From contig CAAEVV010000018.1 in the NCBI GenBank assembly GCA_900759565.1, positions 1 through 11,991 of the forward strand: a stretch of 11,991 bases of DNA, written 5' to 3'. Below are positions 1-6,910 of this stretch, piece after piece. The notes beneath the pieces were generated by a model that was not told the origin of the DNA, ran no database searches, and worked only from the letters and a program-made list of their open reading frames with translations. Each line of letters opens with the position of its first letter. The first letter of the stretch is position 1. Source of the stretch: an uncultured Collinsella sp. (GTDB taxonomy: Bacteria; Actinomycetota; Coriobacteriia; Coriobacteriales; Coriobacteriaceae). Made by a program: the position numbers and the translations under genes.

Positions 1-565
1 CGAAGGGGTCTGCCACGGCAAGCGGGTCGGGAGCGGCGGCGCGAGGCGTCGGCTGCTGCTGGGGCATGGCGGCGGGGCGCTGTTGCTGCGGGGCAGCAAA
101 CTGCTGCTGGCCGGCGCGCGGGGCGCTGGCGGCACGGCTTGCCGCGGAGTTGTTCTGGCCCAGGCCGTTTTGATAGGCACGCTCTTCTTCGTACAGGCGG
201 CCGAGCGTGGGGGCATCGACGTTCTCGGCAAAGACCGAGAACTTGCCGGCGCGCAGCTGCGGATCGATCATAAAGCGCACGAGGGGCTCGCCGACAAAGA
301 CATAGCGGCGCTTTTCGGCCTGCGCCTTCACAAACTCGCGGACTTCGCGCGAAAGCTCGGGGTAGAACGGGGCGAGCATGGGATCGTCGTCGGCGGCGAT
401 AAGGATGGTATAGAGTGCCGGCGCCGTGTTGACGCCGTTGATCACCAGAGTCTGATCCTCCATGTCGCGAGCGGCCTGCTTGGCAAGCTTCTTAAAGGAG
501 AACGGGGCACGGGTGGCACCGAAGATGCCGGCCACGTGGTCCTCGAAGATGTTCAGGAAGTTCAC
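1..565 (-). CDS. fhaA: FhaA-type DUF3662 protein, N-terminal part (cut by window edge)
   Basis: Seen: 188 codons from a GTG start, running off the left edge. Residues 1-130 resemble the DUF3662 domain of FhaA proteins: an amphipathic N-terminus (NFLNIFEDHVAGIFG), then APALYTILI, a helix containing ELSREVREFV, and VFVGEPLVRFMIDPQLRAGKFSVFA. From about residue 134 the protein becomes a Gln/Ala/Pro-rich linker. Known for the family: FhaA is a cytoplasmic adaptor whose C-terminal FHA domain reads phosphothreonines made by Ser/Thr kinases and acts in cell-envelope control in actinobacteria; the FHA domain would lie outside this window. The GTG start is supported by GGAGAG at 575-580 and by its GTGA overlap with the stop of the kinase gene. 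Coupled translation with the kinase suggests the two work together. The family call is fairly firm; function in this organism is inferred. Confidence 0.75.
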   Translation of the reverse strand, partial: MNFLNIFEDHVAGIFGATRAPFSFKKLAKQAARDMEDQTLVINGVNTAPALYTILIAADDDPMLAPFYPELSREVREFVKAQAEKRRYVFVGEPLVRFMIDPQLRAGKFSVFAENVDAPTLGRLYEEERAYQNGLGQNNSAASRAASAPRAGQQQFAAPQQQRPAAMPQQQPTPRAAAPDPLAVADPF

Positions 566-2415
566 GAAAGATCACTCTCCGTATAGGTTCTTTGGTATCC
601 GAGCAAATATAGGCATATCCCAACGATTATAGAGGATAGGATTCCCGCAACCGCCGCCTTGGCGATGACCGCGGCTGCAAGGCTGGCAATTTCCATATGG
701 TGTGCAAGACAGGACGCCGCTGCGCAGCCGATGCCGGTGACAGCGATGGCGGCGATTGCGGCAAGGTTTGAGCCCTGATTGGCACGCTTGGCATGGGCAT
801 TGAGCAGCGCGGATGACGCTGCGGCAGTTGCCGCGGCCAGCCCAAAGGCAGCCCAAAGGAGCGGGTCTCCCAGCGCTGCGGCAACGTTACCGAGCCCCAG
901 CACGCCTCCGGCTGAAAGCGCGACCGTGGCCAGACGGGCAAAAAGCGCGCCCATGCCCGTTGCCGCGGCGGCGCTTGCCGGGCCGAGCCAAAATGACGCG
1001 ACGCCGGCGGCGACCCCAGCTGCCAGGAAGGTATTGCCGGTCAGACAGCCAAGCGCGAGTACACAGGTGAGTGCGGCGCTCGCGGCAGCCTCGGTGCGAC
1101 CCCAGGCGATCCACCAACCGGACATGGCGGCGGCAAAGATCACCGCGACGGGCAACATCGACAGGATGCCCTGTGCCTGCATGGTGGCGTTGGCCATGAG
1201 CACCAAAAAGCCCACAGCCGAGATGGCCGAGCCAATCTGGGGGGCCAGGCCAGCCGCCGCGCCGATCGCGATGGCCGCAATGACCAGGCCGGGAAGCGCC
1301 GCGACCCCGGCCGTTTGCATCAGCAAAAAGCTAAAGGTGCCGCACGTTAGCGCCGAGATAATGCGCATGGTGTAGTCGCGCGCATGGCTCCAGCGCGTGC
1401 CCGCCCAGCCGAGTGCGGGGTCGACCTCGATGGCGTCGTCCTCGTAGTGCGACGGCTCGATACCGTCGAGCTCCTGCTCGTCATCCGAAAGCTCGCCAAC
1501 CATTTGCTCCAGGCTGCGACGGCCCTCGCGCACGCTGCCCAGACCGGCAAGGAGCTGGTCGCAAAATGCCTCGATGCTGTTGGGGCGGTCCTGCGGCATG
1601 GGGGAGAGCGCGCTCATGAGCGCGGCCTCGGCTCCCGGGGGAAAGTGTGGTATCAGCTCGCTGGGATAGGTGGCGCCGCCGATGATGCGGTCGAGCGAGT
1701 CGGCGGGCGTGGCCGTCATAAAGGGAGCGCTGCCGCACAAGCCCTCGTAGATCACACAGGCGAGGGCAAAGACATCGGCGCGCTCATTGACCGTGCCGGT
1801 CTCGATATCGAGCTGCTCGGGCGGCATGTAGCCGATGGTGCCGCCGCGCGAGCCGCCAAAGCCACCGGCGGACGACAGTCGCGCCATGCCAAAGTCGGTG
1901 AGCTTTACATTGCCCGAGTGGTCGATGAGCACGTTGGCGGGCTTAATGTCCAGGTGGAGTACGCCATTACTATGGGCGAAGGTGAGCGCCTGGCCCAGGG
2001 CATCGGCAATGGCTGCGGCCTCGTCAAAGGTAAGTGAGTGGCCGTCCACGCGGTGCAAAAACTCGGCCAGCGACATGCCATCGACATATTCCATAACCAG
2101 GTAGGCATAGGCTGTGTCGTGCGTAAAGTCGATGACCTGCACGATATTGGGATGTTGAAGCATGGCGGCAGTGTGCGCCTCGCGCAGGACATCCATGATG
2201 TCGCTGGCGGGCATGCCGGCACCGTTGATAAGGGGGATGCGCTTAATGGCGACGCGGCGGCGCAGGTGCGTGTCGCGGCAGATCTCGATGGAGCCAAAAC
2301 CGCCGGTCGCAAGTGTCTCGAGCGGCTGGTACCGCTTGAGCAGCTCGCGAGAGCTGGTGCCCTCCAAAGGAACGTCCGGCGAGAACCGGGCGGTATGTTG
2401 CGAGAAAAGCGGCAT
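562..2415 (-). CDS. Membrane Ser/Thr protein kinase with multi-pass C-terminal domain
   Basis: Seen: 617 aa. The kinase domain covers about residues 28-290: a Gly-rich loop around 36-42 (ATGGFGS), Lys58 in AIKR, the likely helix-C Glu79, catalytic loop HLDIKPAN (154-161), DFG at 174-176, PPE at 198-200 and Asp214. Catalytic Asp156, Lys158 and Asn161 are kept, but the Arg of HRD is Leu155, so this is a non-RD kinase. An acidic spacer (about 305-340) follows. From about 348 to the end are some eight to ten Ala-rich hydrophobic segments; PASTA repeats, usual in PknB, are absent. The ATG at 2415 has GAGGG six bases upstream; a TTG two codons earlier would leave no room for that site. It is the first gene of an operon with the FhaA-type gene, which overlaps its stop by four bases. 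Inferred role: an envelope-linked kinase phosphorylating or recruiting FhaA. Its signal is unknown. Confidence 0.88.
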   Translation of the reverse strand: MPLFSQHTARFSPDVPLEGTSSRELLKRYQPLETLATGGFGSIEICRDTHLRRRVAIKRIPLINGAGMPASDIMDVLREAHTAAMLQHPNIVQVIDFTHDTAYAYLVMEYVDGMSLAEFLHRVDGHSLTFDEAAAIADALGQALTFAHSNGVLHLDIKPANVLIDHSGNVKLTDFGMARLSSAGGFGGSRGGTIGYMPPEQLDIETGTVNERADVFALACVIYEGLCGSAPFMTATPADSLDRIIGGATYPSELIPHFPPGAEAALMSALSPMPQDRPNSIEAFCDQLLAGLGSVREGRRSLEQMVGELSDDEQELDGIEPSHYEDDAIEVDPALGWAGTRWSHARDYTMRIISALTCGTFSFLLMQTAGVAALPGLVIAAIAIGAAAGLAPQIGSAISAVGFLVLMANATMQAQGILSMLPVAVIFAAAMSGWWIAWGRTEAAASAALTCVLALGCLTGNTFLAAGVAAGVASFWLGPASAAAATGMGALFARLATVALSAGGVLGLGNVAAALGDPLLWAAFGLAAATAAASSALLNAHAKRANQGSNLAAIAAIAVTGIGCAAASCLAHHMEIASLAAAVIAKAAVAGILSSIIVGICLYLLGYQRTYTESDLS

Positions 2416-2495
2416 GGCCAACCCTCGTGCGTTTAAAGTTCGTTTGCGAGCGGCGGGCGCGGAGCCGAGCCGTTCGCGGTGGCATAGATGCTGCT

Positions 2496-2504
2496 AGTGT
2501 AGCA
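2496..2504 (-). promoter_or_regulatory. Extended -10 promoter candidate for the kinase-fhaA operon
   Basis: On the minus strand this reads TGC-TACACT, an extended -10 element. It would start transcription near 2489, leaving a leader of about 74 nt before the kinase ATG. No convincing -35 hexamer lies 16-18 bases upstream. The same TGn-TACACT form occurs before the other kinase operon at 7682. Confidence 0.45.
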
Positions 2505-2559
2505 CGCTCGGGTGCATGGGGAGGATAGCGGGATGCGAGGCTGCCTGTCTGGCTTGGCC

Positions 2560-3267
2560 TTAGCGCTTCTTCTTGTTCTTCTTCTGCTTGCGCTTGGTCT
2601 CCTGGGGCTTGTCGCCCTGCTTGGCCTCGGCGGCGGCTTTCTCGGCCTTCATTTTCTTCTTCTTGGTCTCGATGCGGAGTTTTTTGTTGATGCGGGCCTT
2701 GAGGAAGGGGCCGAACTGCTCGGCATCGCCACGGACGAAGGTGTCCTTAGGGATCGTCACGCCCTGGTCGGCGAACATGGCCACAAAGATGCGCTCGCCG
2801 TCGAGTACGTGGTCGAGCTTGTCAAACGGGAAGAACTGTGACTTACCGCTCTTGCCCCAAACCATCAGGCCGTCCTCGTTGGCGGCGACGCGGCGATAGC
2901 GGCCACCCATTGACTCGTCGGCCTCAACGGCGTCGATAAAGTCGCGGGCGAGGGTGTGGTGCAGGTTTTTGCTCCACCAGGCCAAAAAAGCGCCGAATAC
3001 GATCAGCACGACGCCAAACTTGATCCAGTTGCCGCCGGCCACCAACATGCCGATGCCGATGAGCGCGGCAATTGCCGCGGCGACATACAGCGAGCCGCGA
3101 CGCCTGGGCGAGGCGACCAGGCGGGCGAAGTCGGTGACCAGGTCGTTTTCGTACTGGTACTCGTTGAGGTACAGGATACCGTCGTCGGCTGCGGCCTGCT
3201 TCTCGAGCGCGACCTCGACCTGGTCGGCTGCTTCGGAGGGAACGAGGTTGCTCTCTGCGTCTGCCAT
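2560..3267 (-). CDS. YcxB-like two-helix membrane protein with lysine-rich tail
   Basis: Seen: 235 aa. The N-terminal stretch is acidic and soluble. ILYLNEYQYENDLVTDFARL (31-50) resembles the entry motif of YcxB-like proteins. Two membrane helices lie at about 59-78 and 81-98. A soluble domain follows, with ANEDGLMVWGKSGKSQFFPF and later VTIPKDTF, which fit the conserved end of the YcxB domain. The last 35 residues are almost all Lys, Glu, Ala and Gln, so the tail is strongly basic and possibly nucleic-acid or membrane-surface binding. Family function is not established. The ATG at 3265-3267 was chosen because AGGAG lies about ten bases upstream and the homologous region begins after it; the frame stays open further upstream without a likely start. 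It is divergent from dnaX, and 144 bases separate it from the kinase gene downstream, which seems to have its own promoter. The family assignment comes from pattern recall only. Confidence 0.7.
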   Translation of the reverse strand: MADAESNLVPSEAADQVEVALEKQAAADDGILYLNEYQYENDLVTDFARLVASPRRRGSLYVAAAIAALIGIGMLVAGGNWIKFGVVLIVFGAFLAWWSKNLHHTLARDFIDAVEADESMGGRYRRVAANEDGLMVWGKSGKSQFFPFDKLDHVLDGERIFVAMFADQGVTIPKDTFVRGDAEQFGPFLKARINKKLRIETKKKKMKAEKAAAEAKQGDKPQETKRKQKKNKKKR

Positions 3268-3306
3268 GCTCTTTGGACTCCTATCGCGGCGGGCTCGCCG
3301 TACGGG

Positions 3307-3313
3307 TATTATG
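3307..3313. promoter_or_regulatory. Possible overlapping divergent -10 elements, YcxB-like gene / dnaX
   Basis: The 115-base gap between the divergent genes holds GTATTATG. Read forward it gives TATTAT (3307-3312), possibly for dnaX; read in reverse it gives CATAAT (3308-3313) for the YcxB-like gene. Neither has a good -35. If both are used, the two transcripts would compete for one site. This is weak evidence. Confidence 0.25.
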
Positions 3314-3382
3314 GAATGCAGTATGCCGTGCGACCGCATGGCCGCCGCGGCAACAAGACTCAGTATACCCGGGGGAGCACCC

Positions 3383-5740
3383 ATGGAATCGTTGTACCGA
3401 AAGTATCGCCCGCTCACCTTCGACTCCGTGGTGGGCCAGCAGCATATCGTCTCGACGCTCGAGCACGCCATCACCGAGGGGCGCCTGTCCCACGCCTACC
3501 TGTTCTGCGGACCGCGCGGCACGGGCAAGACCACCATGGCGCGCATTCTGGCCAAGGCGCTGCTGTGCCGTAATGCTGAGGCAGCGCGCGCCGAGGGTGC
3601 AAGCGGCTGCATGCCCGACGGTACTTGCGAGGAGTGCGAGCTCATTGCCGAGGGCAACCACCCGGATGTCTACGAGCTCGATGCCGCAAGCCGCACGGGC
3701 GTGGACAATGTGCGCGAGGAGATCATCAACTCCGTCAACTTTGCCCCGGTGCGCGGCAAGTACAAGATCTATATCATCGACGAGGTCCACATGCTCACGA
3801 CGGCGGCGTTCAACGCGCTGCTCAAGACGCTTGAGGAGCCGCCGGCACACGTGATCTTTGTGCTGTGCACCACCGACCCGCAAAAGATTCTGGAGACCAT
3901 CCTCTCACGCTGCCAGCGTTTCGATTTCCATCGCATCGGCAACGAGGATATCGAGCATCGCTTGGCATACGTGTGCGAGCAGGAGGGCTTCGATTACGAC
4001 GACGAGGCGCTGACTATCGTGGCGCGCCATGCAAAGGGCGGCATGCGCGACGCGTTGTCCACGCTGGAGCAGCTGAGCGTCTTTGGCAACGGTTCTGTGC
4101 ATGCGGACGACGCCCGCTCGCTTTTAGGCGAGGTTTCGGACCAGATCCTGGGCGAGTTTGCCCGCGCCATTGCCGATCGCGATGTTGCCGAGCTGTATGG
4201 GCTTATTCGCGCGCAGGTCGAGGAAGGTAACGATCTGCTGGAACTGACGCGCGACCTGGTGGCGCACGTGCGCGACGTGTATGTTGCCTGCGTTGCCGGT
4301 GCCCGTGCCGAGCTGTTTGAGGGCGGCTCCGAGCAGGCCGAGGCGCTTGCTGCCGAGGCCGCTGCCTTTGGCGAGCATCCTGCCGACCGCCTGGCTCGTG
4401 TGCTGACAGTGCTCGACGATGCCGCACTGGAGATGAGGGGCGCGAGCGACGTGCGCCTGGTGCTCGAGATTGCCTGCACGCGTCTGGCGCGTCCCGAGGC
4501 TGATTTAACGATTGAGGCATTGGCCGAGCGCGTGGCACGCCTGGAGGCCATGGTTGCCAACGGCGCCGTGCCGGCGAGCGTGGCTGCTGCTCAAGCGAGT
4601 GCGCCTGCTGCATCCGCACCCGCTGTCCAGCAGCCGACGCTGATCTCGGGTGCCCGAGCCGCTACTCCTGCGGCGACCGCTGCCCCCGCTGTTACGTCCG
4701 CGCGCCAGGGCGGTATGCCTTGGGACCGTGGTGCTGCCGCTCCGACGCCTCAGCCCGTTGCGGCCCCCGCGCCTGCCACCGCTCCGGCACCTAAGCCCCA
4801 GTCCAACAACGCCGCCCAGGTTGCCGCCGCCGAGACGCCCGCGGTCGAGGATGCCGGAGAGCTGCAGCGCAAATGGGCCGAGGTTGTCGAGCGTGTCAAG
4901 GCACGTCAGGCTTCCTACGCAGGGCTTTTGCTCAACGCCCGTGCCACGGCCGACGACGGCTCCAAGCTCACGGTCTCGTTCCCCGCGGGTTCGACTTTTG
5001 CCATTAAGATGCTCGGTCGCGCCGATACGCAGTCGGTGGTCCTGCCGACGGTCTGCGCGGTCTTCGGTCGTCGTACCGTCGACTATATCCTGGATGGGGG
5101 TGGCACGCCGGCTCCTCAACATGAGGAGCATTCTCCATCTGCACGGGCTGCGGCATCTGCGGACCCGCAACCCGTGTCCTCGGCGGCCCCTGTATCCTCG
5201 AGCGCCAGCGCGCCGCAGCAGCAAGCGGCGCCGGTAGCGGCATCGACCCCGTCGGCGCCTAAGCCCGCGGCGCCCAAACCGGCTGCTCCGACACCCGCGC
5301 CCAAGTCGTCTGACCTGGGCAAAGCCCCCTGGCTACGCTCCGACAACCCCGCCGGCGCTCCTGCCACGGGTAAGCTCCCGACCGAGCCCGCGCCCCGAGC
5401 GCCCGAGCGCGCGTCCGCTCCCAAGGCTCAGCCTGTCGCGCCGTGGGAATCCGAGCAGGTGCCCTACGACGACGCTATGGTCGGCGGCTTCGCCGGCGAT
5501 GCGAGCGGGGACGATCTGCCTCCGTTCGACGTGCCGGGTGCGGCGTCCGCGCCCAAGTCCGCTGCAACTGCCCCCAAAGAGGAGGGCGCTCCTGCAGCTC
5601 CCTGGGAGTCCAACCCCGGTGCGGGCAGCCCCTTCGGCCATCAGGGTGCAGCCCCGAGCATCCCGCAGACCGAGGACGAGGCCAAAGCCCTCATCCGCAG
5701 CGTCTTCGGCCAGTCCACCATCTTCAAACCGGTGGAGTAA
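3383..5740 (+). CDS. dnaX: DNA polymerase III subunits gamma/tau
   Basis: Clamp-loader ATPase that loads the beta clamp; full-length tau also links the polymerases in the replisome. Seen: 785 aa, beginning MESLYRKYRPLTFDSVVGQ as the family does. Walker A GPRGTGKT is at 43-50, zinc-binding Cys at 62, 76, 82 and 85, Walker B with DEVH at 133-136, then sensor 1 (VLCTTDPQKI) and the SRC arginine-finger motif (ILSRCQRFDF). From about residue 395 the protein is largely Ala/Pro-rich with one folded island near 485-570 (LQRKWAEVVERVKARQASYAGLLL). Four Pro-Trp motifs stand in the disordered parts. The ATG is preceded by GGGGGAG at the right distance; the frame is open far upstream, but that part is antisense to the YcxB-like gene. 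I see no slippery heptamer such as A AAA AAG, so a separate gamma product by frameshifting is not indicated. ybaB and recR, its usual partners, follow after an interruption. Confidence 0.96.
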   Translation: MESLYRKYRPLTFDSVVGQQHIVSTLEHAITEGRLSHAYLFCGPRGTGKTTMARILAKALLCRNAEAARAEGASGCMPDGTCEECELIAEGNHPDVYELDAASRTGVDNVREEIINSVNFAPVRGKYKIYIIDEVHMLTTAAFNALLKTLEEPPAHVIFVLCTTDPQKILETILSRCQRFDFHRIGNEDIEHRLAYVCEQEGFDYDDEALTIVARHAKGGMRDALSTLEQLSVFGNGSVHADDARSLLGEVSDQILGEFARAIADRDVAELYGLIRAQVEEGNDLLELTRDLVAHVRDVYVACVAGARAELFEGGSEQAEALAAEAAAFGEHPADRLARVLTVLDDAALEMRGASDVRLVLEIACTRLARPEADLTIEALAERVARLEAMVANGAVPASVAAAQASAPAASAPAVQQPTLISGARAATPAATAAPAVTSARQGGMPWDRGAAAPTPQPVAAPAPATAPAPKPQSNNAAQVAAAETPAVEDAGELQRKWAEVVERVKARQASYAGLLLNARATADDGSKLTVSFPAGSTFAIKMLGRADTQSVVLPTVCAVFGRRTVDYILDGGGTPAPQHEEHSPSARAAASADPQPVSSAAPVSSSASAPQQQAAPVAASTPSAPKPAAPKPAAPTPAPKSSDLGKAPWLRSDNPAGAPATGKLPTEPAPRAPERASAPKAQPVAPWESEQVPYDDAMVGGFAGDASGDDLPPFDVPGAASAPKSAATAPKEEGAPAAPWESNPGAGSPFGHQGAAPSIPQTEDEAKALIRSVFGQSTIFKPVE

Positions 5741-5761
5741 CCGTGCGGGCGGGTATGCTGC

Positions 5762-6235
5762 TCAAGAAGAGATCTCTTTGCCCGGGCGCATCTGTATTTC
5801 GGACATGTGCAACGCGGTGCCGCGTATCTCGCATTCGAGCAGACAGGTACGTGACGGTCGGCCTAGGATGCTGAGGTCGATACGATACGTCGCATGGCTG
5901 TCCGTGTGCTCGACTTGCTCGGCGTTGACGGTTGCTCCGATTGTCAAGAAAGCGCCTAGTTCGGCATCGACAATCTTGGAGTCCTTTATCTTGACCTTGA
6001 ACTCTTGGTAGAGGGACGGGCTGTTGTAGTAAATGGTTCGAGTTCCGTCGGTGCACTCATCGGTCGCTTCCCATTTGACGACGGGCTGGTCCGAGCTGGC
6101 TATCAGCAGTTCTGCTCCAAAGGCTATAGCATGGGTGATGACAACCAGTAATGCCCAGCCGACAAAGAGATAGAGAACCACATATGCAACGGGGTGTTTT
6201 GAGCGGATGTTTTGGAGCGCGTCGGGGGCATTCAT
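5762..6235 (-). CDS. Small single-pass membrane protein of unknown function
   Basis: Not recognised. Seen: 157 aa, with a membrane helix at about residues 16-39 (VAYVVLYLFVGWALLVVITH region) and a C-terminal domain of about 115 residues with alternating polar and hydrophobic stretches, consistent with a beta-rich fold (TRTIYYNSPSLYQEFKVKIK, then DAELGAFLTIGATVNAEQV). Cys is present at two places in the soluble part, in TDECTDG and TCLLECEI (three Cys in all). The side on which the domain lies cannot be settled from sequence. The start is well supported: GGAGGT lies seven bases before the ATG and a TATAAT box 36 bases before it. The gene converges on dnaX with 21 bases between the stops and no room for a terminator. 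It splits the usual dnaX-ybaB-recR order, and its base composition looks lower in GC than its neighbours, which suggests later insertion. Confidence 0.75.
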   Translation of the reverse strand: MNAPDALQNIRSKHPVAYVVLYLFVGWALLVVITHAIAFGAELLIASSDQPVVKWEATDECTDGTRTIYYNSPSLYQEFKVKIKDSKIVDAELGAFLTIGATVNAEQVEHTDSHATYRIDLSILGRPSRTCLLECEIRGTALHMSEIQMRPGKEISS

Positions 6236-6270
6236 GGGGGCACCTCCAAATTGCTGTCTGTGACAATCAA

Positions 6271-6276
6271 ATTATA
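6271..6276 (-). promoter_or_regulatory. -10 box of the small membrane protein gene
   Basis: On the minus strand this is a perfect TATAAT, placed so that transcription would begin near 6264 and give a leader of about 28 nt containing the GGAGGT ribosome binding site. No good -35 match is seen 17 bases upstream. Confidence 0.5.
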
Positions 6277-6309
6277 CCCTGCCATCATGAGCGCCGCCTC
6301 GAGCAGCGG

Positions 6310-6350
6310 TTCGGCATTTTGTTATCTAGCTGGATGCAGAAAATGCCGGA
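6310..6350. repeat. Inverted repeat, 9-11 bp arms
   Basis: CGGCATTTT (6312-6320) and AAAATGCCG (6340-6348) are exact reverse complements separated by 19 bases. As RNA the stem extends to 11 pairs with one G-U (6310-6320 with 6340-6350). The right arm overlaps a second perfect palindrome, GCCGGA-T-TCCGGC (6345-6357), so the two cannot form together. It lies upstream of both flanking promoters. Confidence 0.5.
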
Positions 6351-6379
6351 TTCCGGCTCTACAAGATTTAGCTTTCAAT

Positions 6380-6414
6380 ATTATGCAGATGCGAATTATT
6401 CAACTTTGCATAAT
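6380..6414. promoter_or_regulatory. Composite dyad-symmetric operator candidate
   Basis: Outer arms ATTATGCA (6380-6387) and TGCATAAT (6407-6414) are exact reverse complements. At their exact centre lies GAAT-T-ATTC (6393-6401), five bases from each arm. All elements share one symmetry axis at 6397, as expected of a site bound by a dimeric or higher-order regulator. Each outer arm also contains a -10-like CATAAT facing outward. It does not match the ArgR box spacing, and I cannot name the protein. Confidence 0.45.
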
Positions 6415-6492
6415 CTTTGGGCGCGGCTTGCACTCCAGGACATGTATATCGACTGAGGGAACACGTCCGCCCCGCTCGCTTGCCCCGCGCCG

Positions 6493-6501
6493 TGGTACGA
6501 T
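6493..6501 (+). promoter_or_regulatory. Extended -10 promoter candidate for ybaB-recR
   Basis: TGG-TACGAT is an extended -10 element. It would start transcription near 6508 and give a leader of about 69 nt before ybaB. No clear -35 is visible in the GC-rich stretch upstream. Confidence 0.45.
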
Positions 6502-6576
6502 TTTTGAGTTTGAAAGTCCCGCCGTGCTCCGGCTGCCCTTGCAGCTTGTCGCGCGGCCGCACGTAAAGGAGCCATC

Positions 6577-6897
6577 ATGGCCGGTATGAACATGCAGCAG
6601 ATGATGAAGCAGGCTCGCAAGATGCAGGAGCAGCTTGCCGCCGCGCAGGAGAACCTCAAGTCCCAGACCGTCGACGCCTCTGCCGGCGGCGGCATGGTCA
6701 AGGTGACCGTTAACGGCGAAATGGAGCTCGTCAACCTCACCATCGATCCCGATGCGCTTGATCCCGAGGACGTCGATATGCTGCAGGACATGATCATGGC
6801 TGCCGTCAACGAGGCCGTCCGCGGCGTCAACGAGCTCGCCAACAAGCAGATGGGCGCCATCACCGGCGGCCTCAACATCCCGGGCATGCCGTTCTAA
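6577..6897 (+). CDS. ybaB: YbaB/EbfC nucleoid-associated DNA-binding protein
   Basis: Small homodimeric DNA-binding protein that coats or bridges the nucleoid; across bacteria it is linked genetically to RecR and DnaX. Seen: 106 aa, the normal family length. A helical N-terminus with the typical MMKQARKMQEQL (9-20) is followed by a glycine-rich turn and beta strands (GGGMVKVTVNGEMELVNLTIDP). A C-terminal helix (MLQDMIMAAVNEAVRGVNELANKQM) and a Gly/Pro-rich tail GGLNIPGMPF complete it, all as in YbaB. AAAGGAG stands six bases before the ATG. It probably heads a two-gene operon with recR, 13 bases downstream. The usual adjacency to dnaX is broken by the inserted minus-strand gene, so it needs its own promoter, for which 6493-6501 is the candidate. 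Confidence 0.95.
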   Translation: MAGMNMQQMMKQARKMQEQLAAAQENLKSQTVDASAGGGMVKVTVNGEMELVNLTIDPDALDPEDVDMLQDMIMAAVNEAVRGVNELANKQMGAITGGLNIPGMPF

Positions 6898-6910
6898 GAC
6901 ACGCATATAT

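Larger units (their letters stand above)
6236..6576. other. AT-richer divergent intergenic region with several dyads
   Basis: This 341-base gap contains no convincing gene. It holds the promoter of the small membrane protein gene at its left end and the likely ybaB promoter at its right end. Between them are an 11-bp inverted repeat, a 13-bp palindrome and a 35-bp composite dyad, each listed separately. Further right, GGCGCGG (6420-6426) can pair with CCGCGCC (6485-6491), enclosing GGACATGT (6438-6445) with ACACGTCC (6461-6468, one mismatch). If transcribed from the CATAAT at 6409-6414, this would be a folded RNA of about 80 nt. Short GC-rich stems arise easily by chance, so that part is only a suggestion. 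Confidence 0.5.

Noticed and set aside
83..586. Plus-strand 167-codon frame
   Set aside because: It lies opposite the FhaA-type gene, whose product shows family motifs and has a coupled start; the plus-strand product resembles nothing.
1384..2037. Plus-strand 217-codon frame
   Set aside because: It is a shadow of the kinase gene, opposite its catalytic motifs; high GC keeps the opposite frame open.
2954..3382. In-frame N-terminal extension of dnaX by 143 codons
   Set aside because: It is antisense to the YcxB-like gene, has no fitting ribosome binding site, and DnaX proteins begin at the MESLYRKYRP sequence, which has a good site at 3383.
3383..5740. Programmed frameshift producing gamma from dnaX
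   Set aside because: No slippery heptamer with a downstream stem was seen.
6380..6414. ArgR/AhrC box
   Set aside because: GAATTATTC lacks the four-base centre of the ARG box and the outer arms do not fit its consensus.
6236..6576. Signal recognition particle RNA near dnaX
   Set aside because: This RNA gene often lies near dnaX, but its GGTCAGG...GGAAGG-AGCAGCC core is absent here and in the dnaX upstream gap.
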